64,000 nt of DNA from Brachyspira hyodysenteriae ATCC 27164 (GTDB lineage: Bacteria; Spirochaetota; Brachyspiria; Brachyspirales; Brachyspiraceae), in the NCBI RefSeq assembly GCF_001676785.2, contig NZ_CP015910.2:806001-870000 (forward strand), written 5' to 3'. Position numbers and translations under genes: made by a program. How positions within the stretch are numbered: position 1 is the first letter of the stretch; each line of letters opens with the position of its first letter. Positions 44,581-55,023 of this stretch are shown here, piece after piece. A model generated the notes under the pieces. That model saw only the letters and a list, made by a program, of their open reading frames with translations. It searched no databases and was not told where the DNA came from.

Positions 44581-45855
44581 TTATTTTTCTATAGTATAAT
44601 ATTTTCCTGAAAGCTGCTTTATAATTCCTTTTATTTCTAACTGCATTAACATAGAAGTTACAGCCTGCACTTTCATTTTGCTTTCCTCTATAACTTCATC
44701 AATATGTATTTTGTCATTTTGTTTTATTATATTATAAAGCAATGCCTCATCTTCCTGTAAAGCACTTATAATAGATTCATCATTTTGTTTTGATATTTTA
44801 TTTTTTTTCTTTTCCTTTTTATCTTTTACTTCTTCTTTTTTTGTTTCTTTCTTTTCTTTACTATTATTATTTTCACTTTTTATAGAATCATTTTTTAAGG
44901 ATTTCGATTTTATGTCTCCGCCTTCAAAATATTTTAATTTCATTTTCACATAATCATCATCATTTGAGAATATTGAATCAAAATCTTCAAGTATATCCAT
45001 ATAATTATATGCTATTTTAGCACCGTCTTTGTATAGTTTATGATTTCCAAAATAACAGCTTTTCTTTTCATCATAAGGTGCAATATAAACATCTCTTCCT
45101 TGATTAAGAGCATAATCAACAGTAATCAAAGCTCCTGATTTGCTTGCAGCTTCCACCATAACAACAGCATAAGAAAGTCCTGATATTATTCTGTTTCTTC
45201 TAGGGAAATTCATTCTGTCAGGCTTTCTTCCTATTTCGAATTCGCTTACTATTAAACCTTTTTCTGATAATTTATTATATATCTGCAAATTTTCAGAAGG
45301 ATAAACATTATCAATTCCATTTCCTAAAACAGCTACAGTATTAATATGAGATGATATTGCCCCAAGATGTGCCTCTCTATCAACTCCTTTAGCCATTCCT
45401 GATACAACAGATATATTCAAAGATGATAATTTACTAGCAAGCTCGAAAGAATATTTACGGCTTTCATTTGTAGGCTCTCTAGTACCTACTATTGCTATAG
45501 CATTTCTTCTTAGCTTTTTTAAATCTCCCTTATAATAGAGTATATATGGCGGATTATCTATTTGTTTTAAATTAAATGGATAATCTTCATCAAATAAACT
45601 TAATATTCCTATACCATAGTTATTTGATTTTTCTACTATCGTATTTGCTTTATCTAATATCTCATTTTTATCAAAATTACCTATTTGAGATTTAAATTTT
45701 TTTTCTAATAATTCCTTTATATTTTCTTCTTTATCATCAAAAATATTTTCTACAGATTCATAATGATTAATAAGCTCGGATATTCTTTTATCTCCTACTT
45801 TATCAATTTGATTTAGGGCAATCAAATAAGTTTTAATATCATAAGTCCTACTCAA
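44581..45855 (-). CDS. dprA: DNA-processing protein DprA
   Basis: A 424-residue DNA-binding protein that loads RecA on incoming single-stranded DNA in natural transformation. The Rossmann core shows AIVGTREPTNESRKYSFELA, VVSGMAKGVDREAHLGAI, AVLGNGIDNVYPSEN, FPRRNRIISGLS and EAASKSGALITVDYALNQGRDVY. A Lys/Glu-rich linker (about 325-350) precedes a C-terminal winged helix (IDEVIEESKMKVQAVTSMLMQLE). It overlaps the upstream lipoprotein gene by ATGA and leads into topA. Confidence 0.96.
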   Translation of the reverse strand: MSRTYDIKTYLIALNQIDKVGDKRISELINHYESVENIFDDKEENIKELLEKKFKSQIGNFDKNEILDKANTIVEKSNNYGIGILSLFDEDYPFNLKQIDNPPYILYYKGDLKKLRRNAIAIVGTREPTNESRKYSFELASKLSSLNISVVSGMAKGVDREAHLGAISSHINTVAVLGNGIDNVYPSENLQIYNKLSEKGLIVSEFEIGRKPDRMNFPRRNRIISGLSYAVVMVEAASKSGALITVDYALNQGRDVYIAPYDEKKSCYFGNHKLYKDGAKIAYNYMDILEDFDSIFSNDDDYVKMKLKYFEGGDIKSKSLKNDSIKSENNNSKEKKETKKEEVKDKKEKKKNKISKQNDESIISALQEDEALLYNIIKQNDKIHIDEVIEESKMKVQAVTSMLMQLEIKGIIKQLSGKYYTIEK

Positions 45856-46565
45856 TTTCTCTGTCCTATAATTTGTTCGATATTTTTTAAAACCGTCTCT
45901 TTCACATTATTTTCAACAGGAAGATTGAGTATTTTTCTGTATGATGCAACAGCTTCATTATAATTTCCTCTGCTGTATTGTATTCTTGCAAGCAGCATTA
46001 GATAGTCTGCATTATCAGGACTCATTTCTACAGCTTTTTTTATATTTTCAAATGCTTCTTCATAATTTTCTTTTTGTATTCCTTGTAATGAAGCTAAGGC
46101 TGCATAATAGTTGGCATTATTAGGATCTTTACTTATAGCAAATGTTATATTGCTTTCGGCTCTTTGTATGAAATTACTTTTTTTCTCTTGTGTATCAGCA
46201 CTTTCTGCTAAATTGGCATAAGATAAACCTAATCCGTATCTTAAATATGGACTGTTGGGAAGTATTTTTAAAGCCTCAGTAAAATATTTTGCTGAATATC
46301 CATACTGCTGTTTTACTAAGCTTCTTTCTCCTAATGTTCTATATACTGATGCTAATCTATCCTGAGCATATATTTTTTGATTTATAATGTCATTATAAGT
46401 GGAGGTTATTTCAAGCAGAGCTTTATCATCATCTGCATTTTTGCCTTTTTCATATAGATTATAAGCTCTGTTTAAATTAAATCTATTGAAAATTACCTGC
46501 TTATCACATGATATGATAGATAAAAAACAAATTATTAATGTAAAATATTTTAAAATTACTTTCAT
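45852..46565 (-). CDS. TPR lipoprotein
   Basis: A 237-residue protein with a lipoprotein signal ending ISC (MKVILKYFTLIICFLSIISC) and four or five TPR units: YSAKYFTEALKILPNSPYLRY, YANLAESADTQEKKSN, ANYYAALASLQGIQKENYEEA and LARIQYSRGNYNEAVASYRKI. It is anchored on the envelope side and probably a scaffold. It overlaps dprA by 4 bp as first gene of the dprA-topA-amidase unit; a functional link is not evident. Confidence 0.85.
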   Translation of the reverse strand: MKVILKYFTLIICFLSIISCDKQVIFNRFNLNRAYNLYEKGKNADDDKALLEITSTYNDIINQKIYAQDRLASVYRTLGERSLVKQQYGYSAKYFTEALKILPNSPYLRYGLGLSYANLAESADTQEKKSNFIQRAESNITFAISKDPNNANYYAALASLQGIQKENYEEAFENIKKAVEMSPDNADYLMLLARIQYSRGNYNEAVASYRKILNLPVENNVKETVLKNIEQIIGQRN

Positions 46566-46718
46566 TTATTTTCCTCACAATTATAATATATACAATATAA
46601 TAGAAAAAAGTAAAGAAAATTATTAATATAATAGAAATAATTAATAAAAATATATCATTATAATATATAAATATACTATATTTTATAACAAAAAAGATTA
46701 AAAGTTAATAAAAATATA

Positions 46719-49700
46719 TCATTTTAAGAATATAATATCAGTTTTTATTTTATTTTTATCTATATCAGCATTATTTGTTTTCATAACTTCTTCAAACATA
46801 AATTTATAACTATTTAATTGATATTGATATTTATTTATATTATACTCGCTTTCTTCTGCTACTTTATAGTCTAGAATATAATATTCATCATTTTTATTTT
46901 TGGTTATAATATCAATTTTTCCTGTTATTAAATCTTTTCCGTCATAATGTTGGAAGGTATGCTCTCTTGATACTATTTCCTCATTTCCATTGAGTATATT
47001 TTTTATATGATTATTTTCAAATAGCTTTTTGAATGCTGTGTTCAAACTTTCTGTTAATTGCTCTTTGCTATAATGATTATTGCTTTTTAGAGTATATGAT
47101 TTTACTTTTTCAAGGTATGCTTCTTTTTCTTTTATGTATTTATCAAAGTTAAAATATTCAAGCATTTTATGTATTATTGTTCCTATATCTTTGTACGATA
47201 TAAGTTCTATGTCTTCATTGTATTCGTTATCTGTATTATTTATATCATTTTCAAGTTTTGATATTTGTCTATTTAGAAGATCAGATATGTTAACATAATT
47301 TTTACTAAGTTTGTTATTTTTATTTAATGACGGATTAATATTTTTTATATATTCGCTGTAATTTACTTTTTTATTTTCTTTTGAAATATTTTTAATCTTT
47401 TCTTTAATTGTCTGAGAATCAATGATATTTATTTCTTCTTCAGGCTTTATTGCAAGACCATATAAATATGAATCAATGAATTTATTTTCTATATCATCAA
47501 TTTTTATTAATCCTTCAGTATCTTCGCTTATAATATTATATTCATACTTTTTTATCTCATCATTAAAATATTTATTTAAATATGATCTATAGCTTTCTCC
47601 TTTAGAATGTTCTCCTGAAAGTATTAAATTATTTGATGCTCTAGTTAATGCCACATATAATAATCTTCTTTTTTCAGATGTTTCACTTTTTTTATTATCA
47701 TCTGTATTTGATGCAGAGAAATCTATATTATAATGTTTATTTCTTACAGGAAGTCTTATAAAAGGAGAATCCTCTATAAAATCAAAATCAGATAAATAAG
47801 ATCTTATATAATTTCCCATTCCTGCAACAAATACATTATTAAATTCAAGTCCTTTAGATTTATGTATAGTCATTATTTTCACAGATTCAACTGATAATTT
47901 TGGTATGGCAGAATAAGGTTCATTATCATTAGTATTTTTTAGATTAAGTACAAAATCATATATATTATTGCCTGTTTGATTTTCAAAATCATTTGCTATT
48001 TTTTTTAATTTTTCTATATTAGCATAAGAGATTTCTGCATCATTCATAGTCATTAAATAATTATAGAAATTAGTATCAATGCATATAGTTTCTATTATTT
48101 CATTAGCATTCATCATAGGTATTTTACTTTCTATATTATTTAATATTTCTTTTGCTGTTTTTAATTGATTATAATAACTTTTTGATTTGGCTATATCTTC
48201 TATTTCTTTATATTTATTTTCATCATAAACCATTTTTGGGAAATAATCTTTTATATCTAAATTCTTTACATACAAGCTGAATAAAAAATCTGATAAATTT
48301 CCTATATCAATATCGAATAACTCGCTTCTAAGTATTTCAGGAAGTTTTGCATGATCTCTCAATATTAAGTATTCTAAAAATGTTTTTATTAATACTATTT
48401 CTTCTCTTGAATAGAATTTATTTCCGCCGTCTATATAATATGGTATTTTATAATCAGATAATGCCTGTAAATACTTATCCAATCTTTTAAATGTTTGAAG
48501 AAGTATAACAGTGTTTTTATAATCATTGCTGTAATTATTTTTTATATATTCAGCTATTGCATAGGCCTCTAATTCTGTTTTATCATCTGCATATAGATGA
48601 ATATTCTCATCTTCTATATTATTATTGAATATTAGTAAAGATACAGCTTTATTCTCTGTTTTTTTATTGTAATCCAAATCATCTTCATCTTTATAATTAA
48701 TATCATCATTTACAAATACAGTGCTTTTGAATAAATCATTAAAGAAATCTATCAGCATAGAATTGCTTCTGTAATTATCTTTTAAATATCTTACATAATT
48801 ACTGAAATTTTCTTGTACATTAGTGAATGCATTTACATCAGCATTTCTGAATCTATATATTGATTGCTTTCTGTCTCCTACTATCATCAATTTTTTATCT
48901 GTTTTTGATTTGCTTGTTATTTCTCTTTGTCCGAATACTATTAAATTTATGAAATCAAATTGTAAAATGCTTGTGTCCTGTGCCTCATCTAGTATTAATG
49001 ATGATATATTATCTCTTATTTCTTTTGATATGGCATCGTTTTCTAATGCTTCTATAGCTTTGTACATCATATCTTCATGAGAGTATATGCCTATATTAGA
49101 TTTTACTTTTTCTATATGATTGTATGTTTCTTTTATAAAATCTATTACTGCTTTATAATTTTCTTTATTGTATAGTATGTTAACATAATTAAGCATAGAT
49201 ATAGTGCATTGTTTTAAATCTTCTAATACAGCTCTAAACTCATCATGTTTTGTATTCCCCAATTTTGCATTAGATACATCAGACAATGCAATTCTCATAT
49301 ATTCATAATCTTCTGATGATAATTCTTTTACTTTTTCTATATTTTTTATTAAATCTATTTTTTGCAAAAGCAAAGATATTCTATTTTTACATTCTATTAT
49401 AAATTTTCCGCTTTTTAAATTATCATTTATAAGTTCTATGCTGTAATTATATATATTATTGTATAATTTATCATATTCTTTATCATCTATTTTTATTATT
49501 TCCAATGCTTTTTCTTCAAATCTGTTTATATTTTCTAGTCTAGGCTTTATTTTTAATAGGAAATGCAGTATTCTTTGAGCAAATTGATTTTTACTATCTT
49601 CTGTGGATATTCTATATAGAGATCTTATAATTTCAGCATGTTTTGATTGTCTTAAAATATTTAAAATTTCACTTTTTAATGTTTCCTGAATATCAATGCT

Positions 49701-50114
49701 GTCTTCCAATATTGACATATTAGGTGGTATAGAAAGATACATTGCATTTTCCATAGCTATAGAATTTGCAAATGCATTTATTGTTGAAATTTTTGCACTT
49801 GTAAGTATATCTTTATAAACATTCTGCCAATATTTCTTTTCTTTTATAGATTTTTCATCATTTGTATTTTTTATTTCATCTATTTTATTTCTTACTTTTG
49901 ACCTTATTCTGAAAAGCATTTCATTAGCTGCTGCTTTTGTGAAAGTGATTACTACTATATTTGATACTTTTTCTTTATTTTCTAATAATTTTAAATATAT
50001 TTCTGTTATAGTGCTTGTTTTTCCTGTACCTGCCGATGCATTAACAAAACATAAGCCATTATCTTCAAAGCATTTTATTATATCTTTTTGCTTATCATTT
50101 AAATTGAATACCAT
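46719..50114 (-). CDS. addA: AddA-type helicase-nuclease
   Basis: An 1131-residue UvrD/RecB-type helicase with a C-terminal nuclease, working in double-strand break repair. Helicase motifs: I NASAGTGKTSTITEIYLKLL, Ia VVITFTKAAANEM, II DEAQDTSILQ, III GDRKQSIYRFRNAD, IV DNYRS, V SVKIMTIHKSKGLEF and VI EKRRLLYVALTRASN. The RecB-like nuclease at the end has ITGKIDIITKNKND, YILDYKVAE and YQYQLNSYKFMF. No addB is adjacent. Length is somewhat below 1200 but all motifs are intact. Confidence 0.93.
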   Translation of the reverse strand: MVFNLNDKQKDIIKCFEDNGLCFVNASAGTGKTSTITEIYLKLLENKEKVSNIVVITFTKAAANEMLFRIRSKVRNKIDEIKNTNDEKSIKEKKYWQNVYKDILTSAKISTINAFANSIAMENAMYLSIPPNMSILEDSIDIQETLKSEILNILRQSKHAEIIRSLYRISTEDSKNQFAQRILHFLLKIKPRLENINRFEEKALEIIKIDDKEYDKLYNNIYNYSIELINDNLKSGKFIIECKNRISLLLQKIDLIKNIEKVKELSSEDYEYMRIALSDVSNAKLGNTKHDEFRAVLEDLKQCTISMLNYVNILYNKENYKAVIDFIKETYNHIEKVKSNIGIYSHEDMMYKAIEALENDAISKEIRDNISSLILDEAQDTSILQFDFINLIVFGQREITSKSKTDKKLMIVGDRKQSIYRFRNADVNAFTNVQENFSNYVRYLKDNYRSNSMLIDFFNDLFKSTVFVNDDINYKDEDDLDYNKKTENKAVSLLIFNNNIEDENIHLYADDKTELEAYAIAEYIKNNYSNDYKNTVILLQTFKRLDKYLQALSDYKIPYYIDGGNKFYSREEIVLIKTFLEYLILRDHAKLPEILRSELFDIDIGNLSDFLFSLYVKNLDIKDYFPKMVYDENKYKEIEDIAKSKSYYNQLKTAKEILNNIESKIPMMNANEIIETICIDTNFYNYLMTMNDAEISYANIEKLKKIANDFENQTGNNIYDFVLNLKNTNDNEPYSAIPKLSVESVKIMTIHKSKGLEFNNVFVAGMGNYIRSYLSDFDFIEDSPFIRLPVRNKHYNIDFSASNTDDNKKSETSEKRRLLYVALTRASNNLILSGEHSKGESYRSYLNKYFNDEIKKYEYNIISEDTEGLIKIDDIENKFIDSYLYGLAIKPEEEINIIDSQTIKEKIKNISKENKKVNYSEYIKNINPSLNKNNKLSKNYVNISDLLNRQISKLENDINNTDNEYNEDIELISYKDIGTIIHKMLEYFNFDKYIKEKEAYLEKVKSYTLKSNNHYSKEQLTESLNTAFKKLFENNHIKNILNGNEEIVSREHTFQHYDGKDLITGKIDIITKNKNDEYYILDYKVAEESEYNINKYQYQLNSYKFMFEEVMKTNNADIDKNKIKTDIIFLK

Positions 50115-50235
50115 TTTTATATGATAACATAAATATATAATAATTCAAATTAAAATGCTTGAAAAATATATTATATATATTATTATTAAAATCCTAATTA
50201 ATCTTATTAATTAGATTTTTTATTTTGGAGATTTT

Positions 50236-51354
50236 ATGAATAAAAACAATATAGGCTACATTTTCTTTATAGCTTTTATATTCCTGTCTATATTTATAAT
50301 GTACAAATTATTAAGACCTTTCGGCATGATAATATTTTTTGCCGTTGTTTTTTATGTCATATTAAATCCTCTTTTTATAAGGGCTATGGGGAAGAGCTAC
50401 AAAAAAACAGATAAACTTTCTATAATTAAAAAGAATACTTTAGCTTTGCTCTTTTCTCTTATATCTTTAATTATATTTTTAGTTCCTACAAGTATACTAG
50501 CCTATACTATAATAGTTCAGCTTATAGATATTTCAAATATTGGTATTAAATATTTTATGAATTTAGATGTTAATGAGGTTATTAATAATTCTAATATAAA
50601 TAATTTTCTTAAATCTCTGCCTATAGATGTATCTATGGAAACTATATTAAAAAGAATACAGGATTCTTCGCTTTCAAATTTAACATTCATAAGTTCATAT
50701 CTTACTCAGAATGTAGCCGGTTTATTAAAAAGTACAGGCGGATTTGTAAGCTCGTTTATATTTATGATGTTTTCATTGTTTTTCTTTTTTGTAGACGGAG
50801 AATATTTGATAGGACAGGTAAGGACATTAGTTCCTATAGATGCAAAATATCTTGACAGACTTATAAAGCAGGTTTCTGAAGGTATAAAAGGAATAGTATT
50901 TGGAAATTTATTTACAGGTATATTTCAGGGTTTTTGTGCTTTTATAGTATATACTGTATTTGGGGTTACAAATTCATTTACATTTGCATTTCTTACTATA
51001 ATAGCATCTTTTATGCCTATAATAGGAACTACTATAATATGGATACCTTTGGGAATATTATTTTTAATAAATGGAGAAATTATTAGGGCTATTATATTTA
51101 TAGTATGTTCATGGTTCTTTATTACAATACCTGATAATTTTGTGCGTCCTTTGCTTCTTGGAAACAGAATAGAACTTCATCCATTATTTATTTTCTTTGC
51201 TATACTTGGCGGAGTATTATTTTTTGGACTTTCAGGAATAATATTAGGACCTTTGAGCTTTATACTATTCTTTGAGATAATGAAAATATATAATGAAGAA
51301 AGATTATTAGAGGCAAAAAAAGAAAGAATTGCCAAAAAAAGAAGATTATCATAA
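50236..51354 (+). CDS. AI-2E family transporter (PerM/YdiK-like)
   Basis: A 372-residue inner-membrane protein with about eight helices. The N-terminal pair of helices, a large soluble loop around residues 90-145 and the C-terminal helical block with VDGEYLIGQVRTLVPIDAKYL and GVTNSFTFAFLTIIASFMPIIGTTI are typical of the AI-2E family. Members have been linked to export of autoinducer-2 or cations; the substrate here is unknown. GGAG site precedes ATG. It starts a cluster with the GT9 gene 29 bp downstream. Confidence 0.93.
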   Translation: MNKNNIGYIFFIAFIFLSIFIMYKLLRPFGMIIFFAVVFYVILNPLFIRAMGKSYKKTDKLSIIKKNTLALLFSLISLIIFLVPTSILAYTIIVQLIDISNIGIKYFMNLDVNEVINNSNINNFLKSLPIDVSMETILKRIQDSSLSNLTFISSYLTQNVAGLLKSTGGFVSSFIFMMFSLFFFFVDGEYLIGQVRTLVPIDAKYLDRLIKQVSEGIKGIVFGNLFTGIFQGFCAFIVYTVFGVTNSFTFAFLTIIASFMPIIGTTIIWIPLGILFLINGEIIRAIIFIVCSWFFITIPDNFVRPLLLGNRIELHPLFIFFAILGGVLFFGLSGIILGPLSFILFFEIMKIYNEERLLEAKKERIAKKRRLS

Positions 51355-51383
51355 TTAAATAATAATTATCAAGAGTTTTATCT

Positions 51384-52373
51384 ATGACAAAGATATTGAT
51401 TATAGGAATGAATTATATAGGAGATACTATATTTATAACTCCTCTAATAAGAGCCGTAAAAAAACATTATAATGACTCTACTATTGATGTTGTAAATGGT
51501 GCTAGAGGAATAGATATTTTAAAAGAGAATCCATATATAAATAATATTATAGTTAGAGATGATAAAGTATCAGAATATATAAAAAATCAGAATTATGATA
51601 TAGGTATTACTGCTACAACAGCATTTTACGGAGCTTCACTTTTATATAAAGCAAAAATACCAATAAGAGCAGGGGTAAACAGTGAATGCCGAGGATTTCT
51701 GCTTAATAAAAAAACTTCTTGGAAAAAGCATAAAAGGCATATAGTAGATACAATACTTTCTATATTAAAACCTATGAATATAGAAACTGACGGCATTAAT
51801 ACAGAAATATTTTTATCTGAAGAAGAAAATAATTTTGGTATTGATAAAATGAAAAATTATAAAAATGCTTTGCTTGTTCATGGCGGTGCAACTAGAATAA
51901 GTAAAAGGTATGGTATAGATAATTTTTCAAAACTTATAGATATGTTTTATAAAGAAAAACAAGTCCCTATAATACTTATAGGATCTAAAGATGATTTAGA
52001 TTTTTCTGAAGAGATGAAAAAAAGATTAGGAAATATAATAGCTGATGATTTTACTAATAAATTGAGTATAAGAGAACTTATATCAGTAATAAAACATTCT
52101 TATGCATTGATTGGAGGAGATAGTGCCCCTCTTCATATAGCCAATGCCAGCAATATATATTCTATAGGTATATTCGGAGATACTTTGCCTTTGATTTATG
52201 GAGCCAGAGGCGATAAAGCTATAAATATAGAAGCTAGAAAAAAATACTGCACAGCATTAAAAAGTTTTCATTGCGAGTATATGAAAAGAGGATGCAAAAC
52301 TATTGACTGCTTAAAAAAACTTGATCCTGAAGAAATTATGCCTTCGCTTTTATCTGTTTATAAAGATATTTAA
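51384..52373 (+). CDS. Glycosyltransferase family 9 (heptosyltransferase-like)
   Basis: A 329-residue GT-B enzyme that transfers a sugar from a nucleotide donor onto lipo-oligosaccharide or glycan. Family features: N-terminal ILIIGMNYIGDTIFITPLIRAV with the conserved Gly-Asp, the central donor-binding region LLVHGGATRISKRY and LIGSKDDLDF, and IGGDSAPLHIANASN with the GDSGPxH-like motif. Lipo-oligosaccharide is expected in this organism type. Acceptor is not known. It likely shares a transcript with the AI-2E gene. Confidence 0.9.
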   Translation: MTKILIIGMNYIGDTIFITPLIRAVKKHYNDSTIDVVNGARGIDILKENPYINNIIVRDDKVSEYIKNQNYDIGITATTAFYGASLLYKAKIPIRAGVNSECRGFLLNKKTSWKKHKRHIVDTILSILKPMNIETDGINTEIFLSEEENNFGIDKMKNYKNALLVHGGATRISKRYGIDNFSKLIDMFYKEKQVPIILIGSKDDLDFSEEMKKRLGNIIADDFTNKLSIRELISVIKHSYALIGGDSAPLHIANASNIYSIGIFGDTLPLIYGARGDKAINIEARKKYCTALKSFHCEYMKRGCKTIDCLKKLDPEEIMPSLLSVYKDI

Positions 52374-52438
52374 GATATATTTTATATAAAATTTATTTTT
52401 AATTATATAATAAAAAATCTGTAATTGTAAGGATATAT

Positions 52439-53089
52439 ATGTTTAATAAAATAGATTTAAATAATTATAACAGAAAAGAGCATTATGAAATGTATATGAA
52501 TAATATTCCATGTACATATAGCATAACAGTGCCTTTAAATATTACAAAATTTAAAAAAACTGTCAAAGATAAAAATATTAAATTTTATGCCTCTGTTATT
52601 TACTTAATATCAAAAGTTGTAAATAAATATAAAGAGTTCAAAATGGCATTGAATGATAATAAAGAACTTGGTTATTATGATATTATTAATCCAAGCTATA
52701 CCATATTTCATAATGATACAAAAACTTTCTCATCCATTTATACAGAATATAATGAAAAATTTGATTTGTTTTATAAAAATTATATTTCAGATATAGAAAC
52801 TTATGGAGAAAATAAAACTTTTTTAGCTAAGCCATGTAGTATAAATAATATATTTAATATTTCATCACTTCCATTATCAGCTTTTACTAGTTTTAATCTT
52901 AATTTACCAAATAGCTTTGAGTATTTAGCACCAATATTCACTATAGGAAAATACTATACAGATGATAAAAATAATATAATGATGCCTTTATGTTTACAAA
53001 TACATCATAGTGTATGCGATGGATATCATGTGGGTATTTTCTTTGAAGATTTACAAATGGAATTTAATGAATTCAATTTATTATATTGA
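52439..53089 (+). CDS. Chloramphenicol acetyltransferase-like enzyme (type A CAT)
   Basis: A 216-residue trimeric acetyltransferase of the CAT family. The catalytic motif LQIHHSVCDGYHVGIFFEDLQ (about 191-210) matches HHAVCDGYH, with catalytic His. Other family blocks: MYMNNIPCTYSITVPLNIT, KFYASVIYLISKVVNKYKEF and PLSAFTSFNLNLPNS, where the usual PWxSFT Trp is replaced. Resistance to chloramphenicol is possible, but the altered Trp region makes it a CAT-like acyltransferase until tested. AAGGA site precedes the ATG. Confidence 0.82.
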   Translation: MFNKIDLNNYNRKEHYEMYMNNIPCTYSITVPLNITKFKKTVKDKNIKFYASVIYLISKVVNKYKEFKMALNDNKELGYYDIINPSYTIFHNDTKTFSSIYTEYNEKFDLFYKNYISDIETYGENKTFLAKPCSINNIFNISSLPLSAFTSFNLNLPNSFEYLAPIFTIGKYYTDDKNNIMMPLCLQIHHSVCDGYHVGIFFEDLQMEFNEFNLLY

Positions 53090-53216
53090 ATTCTTTCTTG
53101 AAAAAATATAACTTTATTATAAAATATATGTTAATAACATTATATTTAATTAAAAATTTTATTTTTTATTGATAATAAGAGTTTTATAGTTAATATTAAT
53201 TGAGGTTTATGATAAT

Positions 53217-54458
53217 ATGAAATTTATATTGAATAAGTTATATCTATTTATATTTTTATCTTTATTTTTTATATCATGTGCTACAACTTCTAAAAGTACA
53301 TCAAGCGGTGGAGTATATGTAGGAGAAGATACCGGAGAAATAGGAATAGTTAATAATTGGAAGAATCCTGATTTCAAAGGTGGAAAAACTACAAAAATAA
53401 TCGCTGAAGGTTATGCATCTGCTGATGGAAGAGGTGAGGCTGATGCTATAGAAAGATCCATTGAAAGTGCTAAAAGAAATGCAGTAGAGCAGGCAGTTGG
53501 TTCTATAGTTAATGGAAGTACTTTAGTTGAAAATAATAGACTTATAAGTTCTAAAATATATGACAATACAACAGGTTATATATCTTCATATAAAGTGATT
53601 AATATATCCAAATCCGGTTCTGTTTGGTATTCTAAGATAGAGGCTACAGTTGGCGTTGATATGCTTCAGGATAATCTTCAGGCTATGGGCATACTGATGG
53701 ACAGAAAAAATCTTCCTCTTATAGTTGTGCTTGTTACAGATGAAACAGGAAATTTAAGCGAATCTTTTAACGTGGAATTAGAAAAAAATATGAGTGAGAA
53801 AGGATTTAAATTTGTTAGTCCTTCATCACTTCAAAATGTTATGAGAAAAGAAAATATAAGTTATGAAGATACAAGAGGTTCTCGTTCGTCAGCTTCAATA
53901 AAAAAGATAGCTGATGCTACAGGGGCACAAATAGCTATAATAGGTAAAGCGGATGCGGCTTTCTTCACAACTATACAAGGCACTGCTATGAAAAGTTATA
54001 GAAGCGATGTTGCAATAACTGCTATTAATATATCTGATTATACTACCATAGCAAGAGCTACACATCAGGCAGGCGGTGTAGGAGGAAGCGATAAGGATGC
54101 ACATTCCATAGCTTTGGTTAAATCAGCAGATTATGTATCAGATGATTTTGTTAATCAGATAGTTAATAAATGGCAGAGTGAAGTTCAAAACGGTACAGAG
54201 TATACTATATATGTAAGCGGACTTGATTTTAATGAATCTATAGGTTTTGAAGAGGCTTTAAAAAAGAATATAGGCGGATTAAAAAATATTTATAATAGAG
54301 GAGTATCTGGAGAGTCTTCTAGGTATGTTGTTACTTATGTAGGAAGCAGCAGAGATTTAGCAGTTGATATTAATTCTAAAGCTAAAAGTATGGGATATCA
54401 AGTAATAATAAGTAGTTTTGATGATAAAACTATTACTTTAAAGGCAAGTAAGAGGTAA
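53217..54458 (+). CDS. LPP20/FlgT-like lipoprotein
   Basis: A 413-residue lipoprotein with lipobox FFISC near residue 22. After a Ser/Gly linker come KTTKIIAEGYASADGRGEAD and AKRNAVEQAVGSIVNGSTL (about 60-110), a block resembling the LPP20/FlgT N-terminal domain, followed by a domain with FNVELEKNMSEKGFKFVS and IADATGAQIAIIGKAD, a FlgT-middle-like fold. The C-terminal part has YTIYVSGLDFNESIGFEEAL repeats. Likely an outer-membrane-facing periplasmic protein; flagellar roles exist for relatives, but no σ28 motif is seen upstream here. Start ATG 53217. Confidence 0.72.
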   Translation: MKFILNKLYLFIFLSLFFISCATTSKSTSSGGVYVGEDTGEIGIVNNWKNPDFKGGKTTKIIAEGYASADGRGEADAIERSIESAKRNAVEQAVGSIVNGSTLVENNRLISSKIYDNTTGYISSYKVINISKSGSVWYSKIEATVGVDMLQDNLQAMGILMDRKNLPLIVVLVTDETGNLSESFNVELEKNMSEKGFKFVSPSSLQNVMRKENISYEDTRGSRSSASIKKIADATGAQIAIIGKADAAFFTTIQGTAMKSYRSDVAITAINISDYTTIARATHQAGGVGGSDKDAHSIALVKSADYVSDDFVNQIVNKWQSEVQNGTEYTIYVSGLDFNESIGFEEALKKNIGGLKNIYNRGVSGESSRYVVTYVGSSRDLAVDINSKAKSMGYQVIISSFDDKTITLKASKR

Positions 54459-54468
54459 TTTTCTTATT

Positions 54469-55014
54469 ATGGAAATTAAAGAAAAATTAGTTGTTCATAC
54501 TTGCTGTGCTGTTTGTATGAGTTATCCTCGTACTATTTTAGAGGATTATGATACAGTATTTTATTTCTATAATCCTAATATATATCCTATTGAAGAATAT
54601 AAAAGAAGAAAAGATGAGTTTATAAATTATACTAATAATTTAGGCATAAAAACTTATATATCTGAAGAAGATGATGATGTTGCCAAATGGTATAATGATA
54701 TAAAAGGTTTTGAAAATGAACCTGAAAAAGGGGCAAGATGCAGTATTTGTTTTAAGCATAGAATGAAAAAGGCTTTTGAATATGCTAAAAGTATAAATGC
54801 AAAATATGTTGCTACTGTAATGACTGTAAGCCCTCATAAAAACAGCAAAGTTATTGAAATGATAGGCAAAAGTTTAGCAGAGAATTATGAAGGAATAGAG
54901 TATTTGCATTTTGACTTTAAGAAAAAAGACGGATTTAAAAAGACTAATATAATAGCTAATGAAGCGGGACTCTACAGACAGAATTATTGCGGATGTGAAT
55001 TTAGTATAAGATAA
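54469..55014 (+). CDS. queH: Epoxyqueuosine reductase QueH
   Basis: A 181-residue enzyme that reduces epoxyqueuosine to queuosine in tRNA wobble positions, the cobalamin-free replacement of QueG. Cysteine motifs are complete: VVHTCCAVCMSYP, GARCSICFKHRM and YRQNYCGCEFS, supplying the iron-sulfur ligands, with TVMTVSPHKNS in between. Length fits the family (older name DUF208). It starts 10 bp after the lipoprotein gene and is probably co-transcribed. Confidence 0.95.
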   Translation: MEIKEKLVVHTCCAVCMSYPRTILEDYDTVFYFYNPNIYPIEEYKRRKDEFINYTNNLGIKTYISEEDDDVAKWYNDIKGFENEPEKGARCSICFKHRMKKAFEYAKSINAKYVATVMTVSPHKNSKVIEMIGKSLAENYEGIEYLHFDFKKKDGFKKTNIIANEAGLYRQNYCGCEFSIR

Positions 55015-55023
55015 TTTAATATA

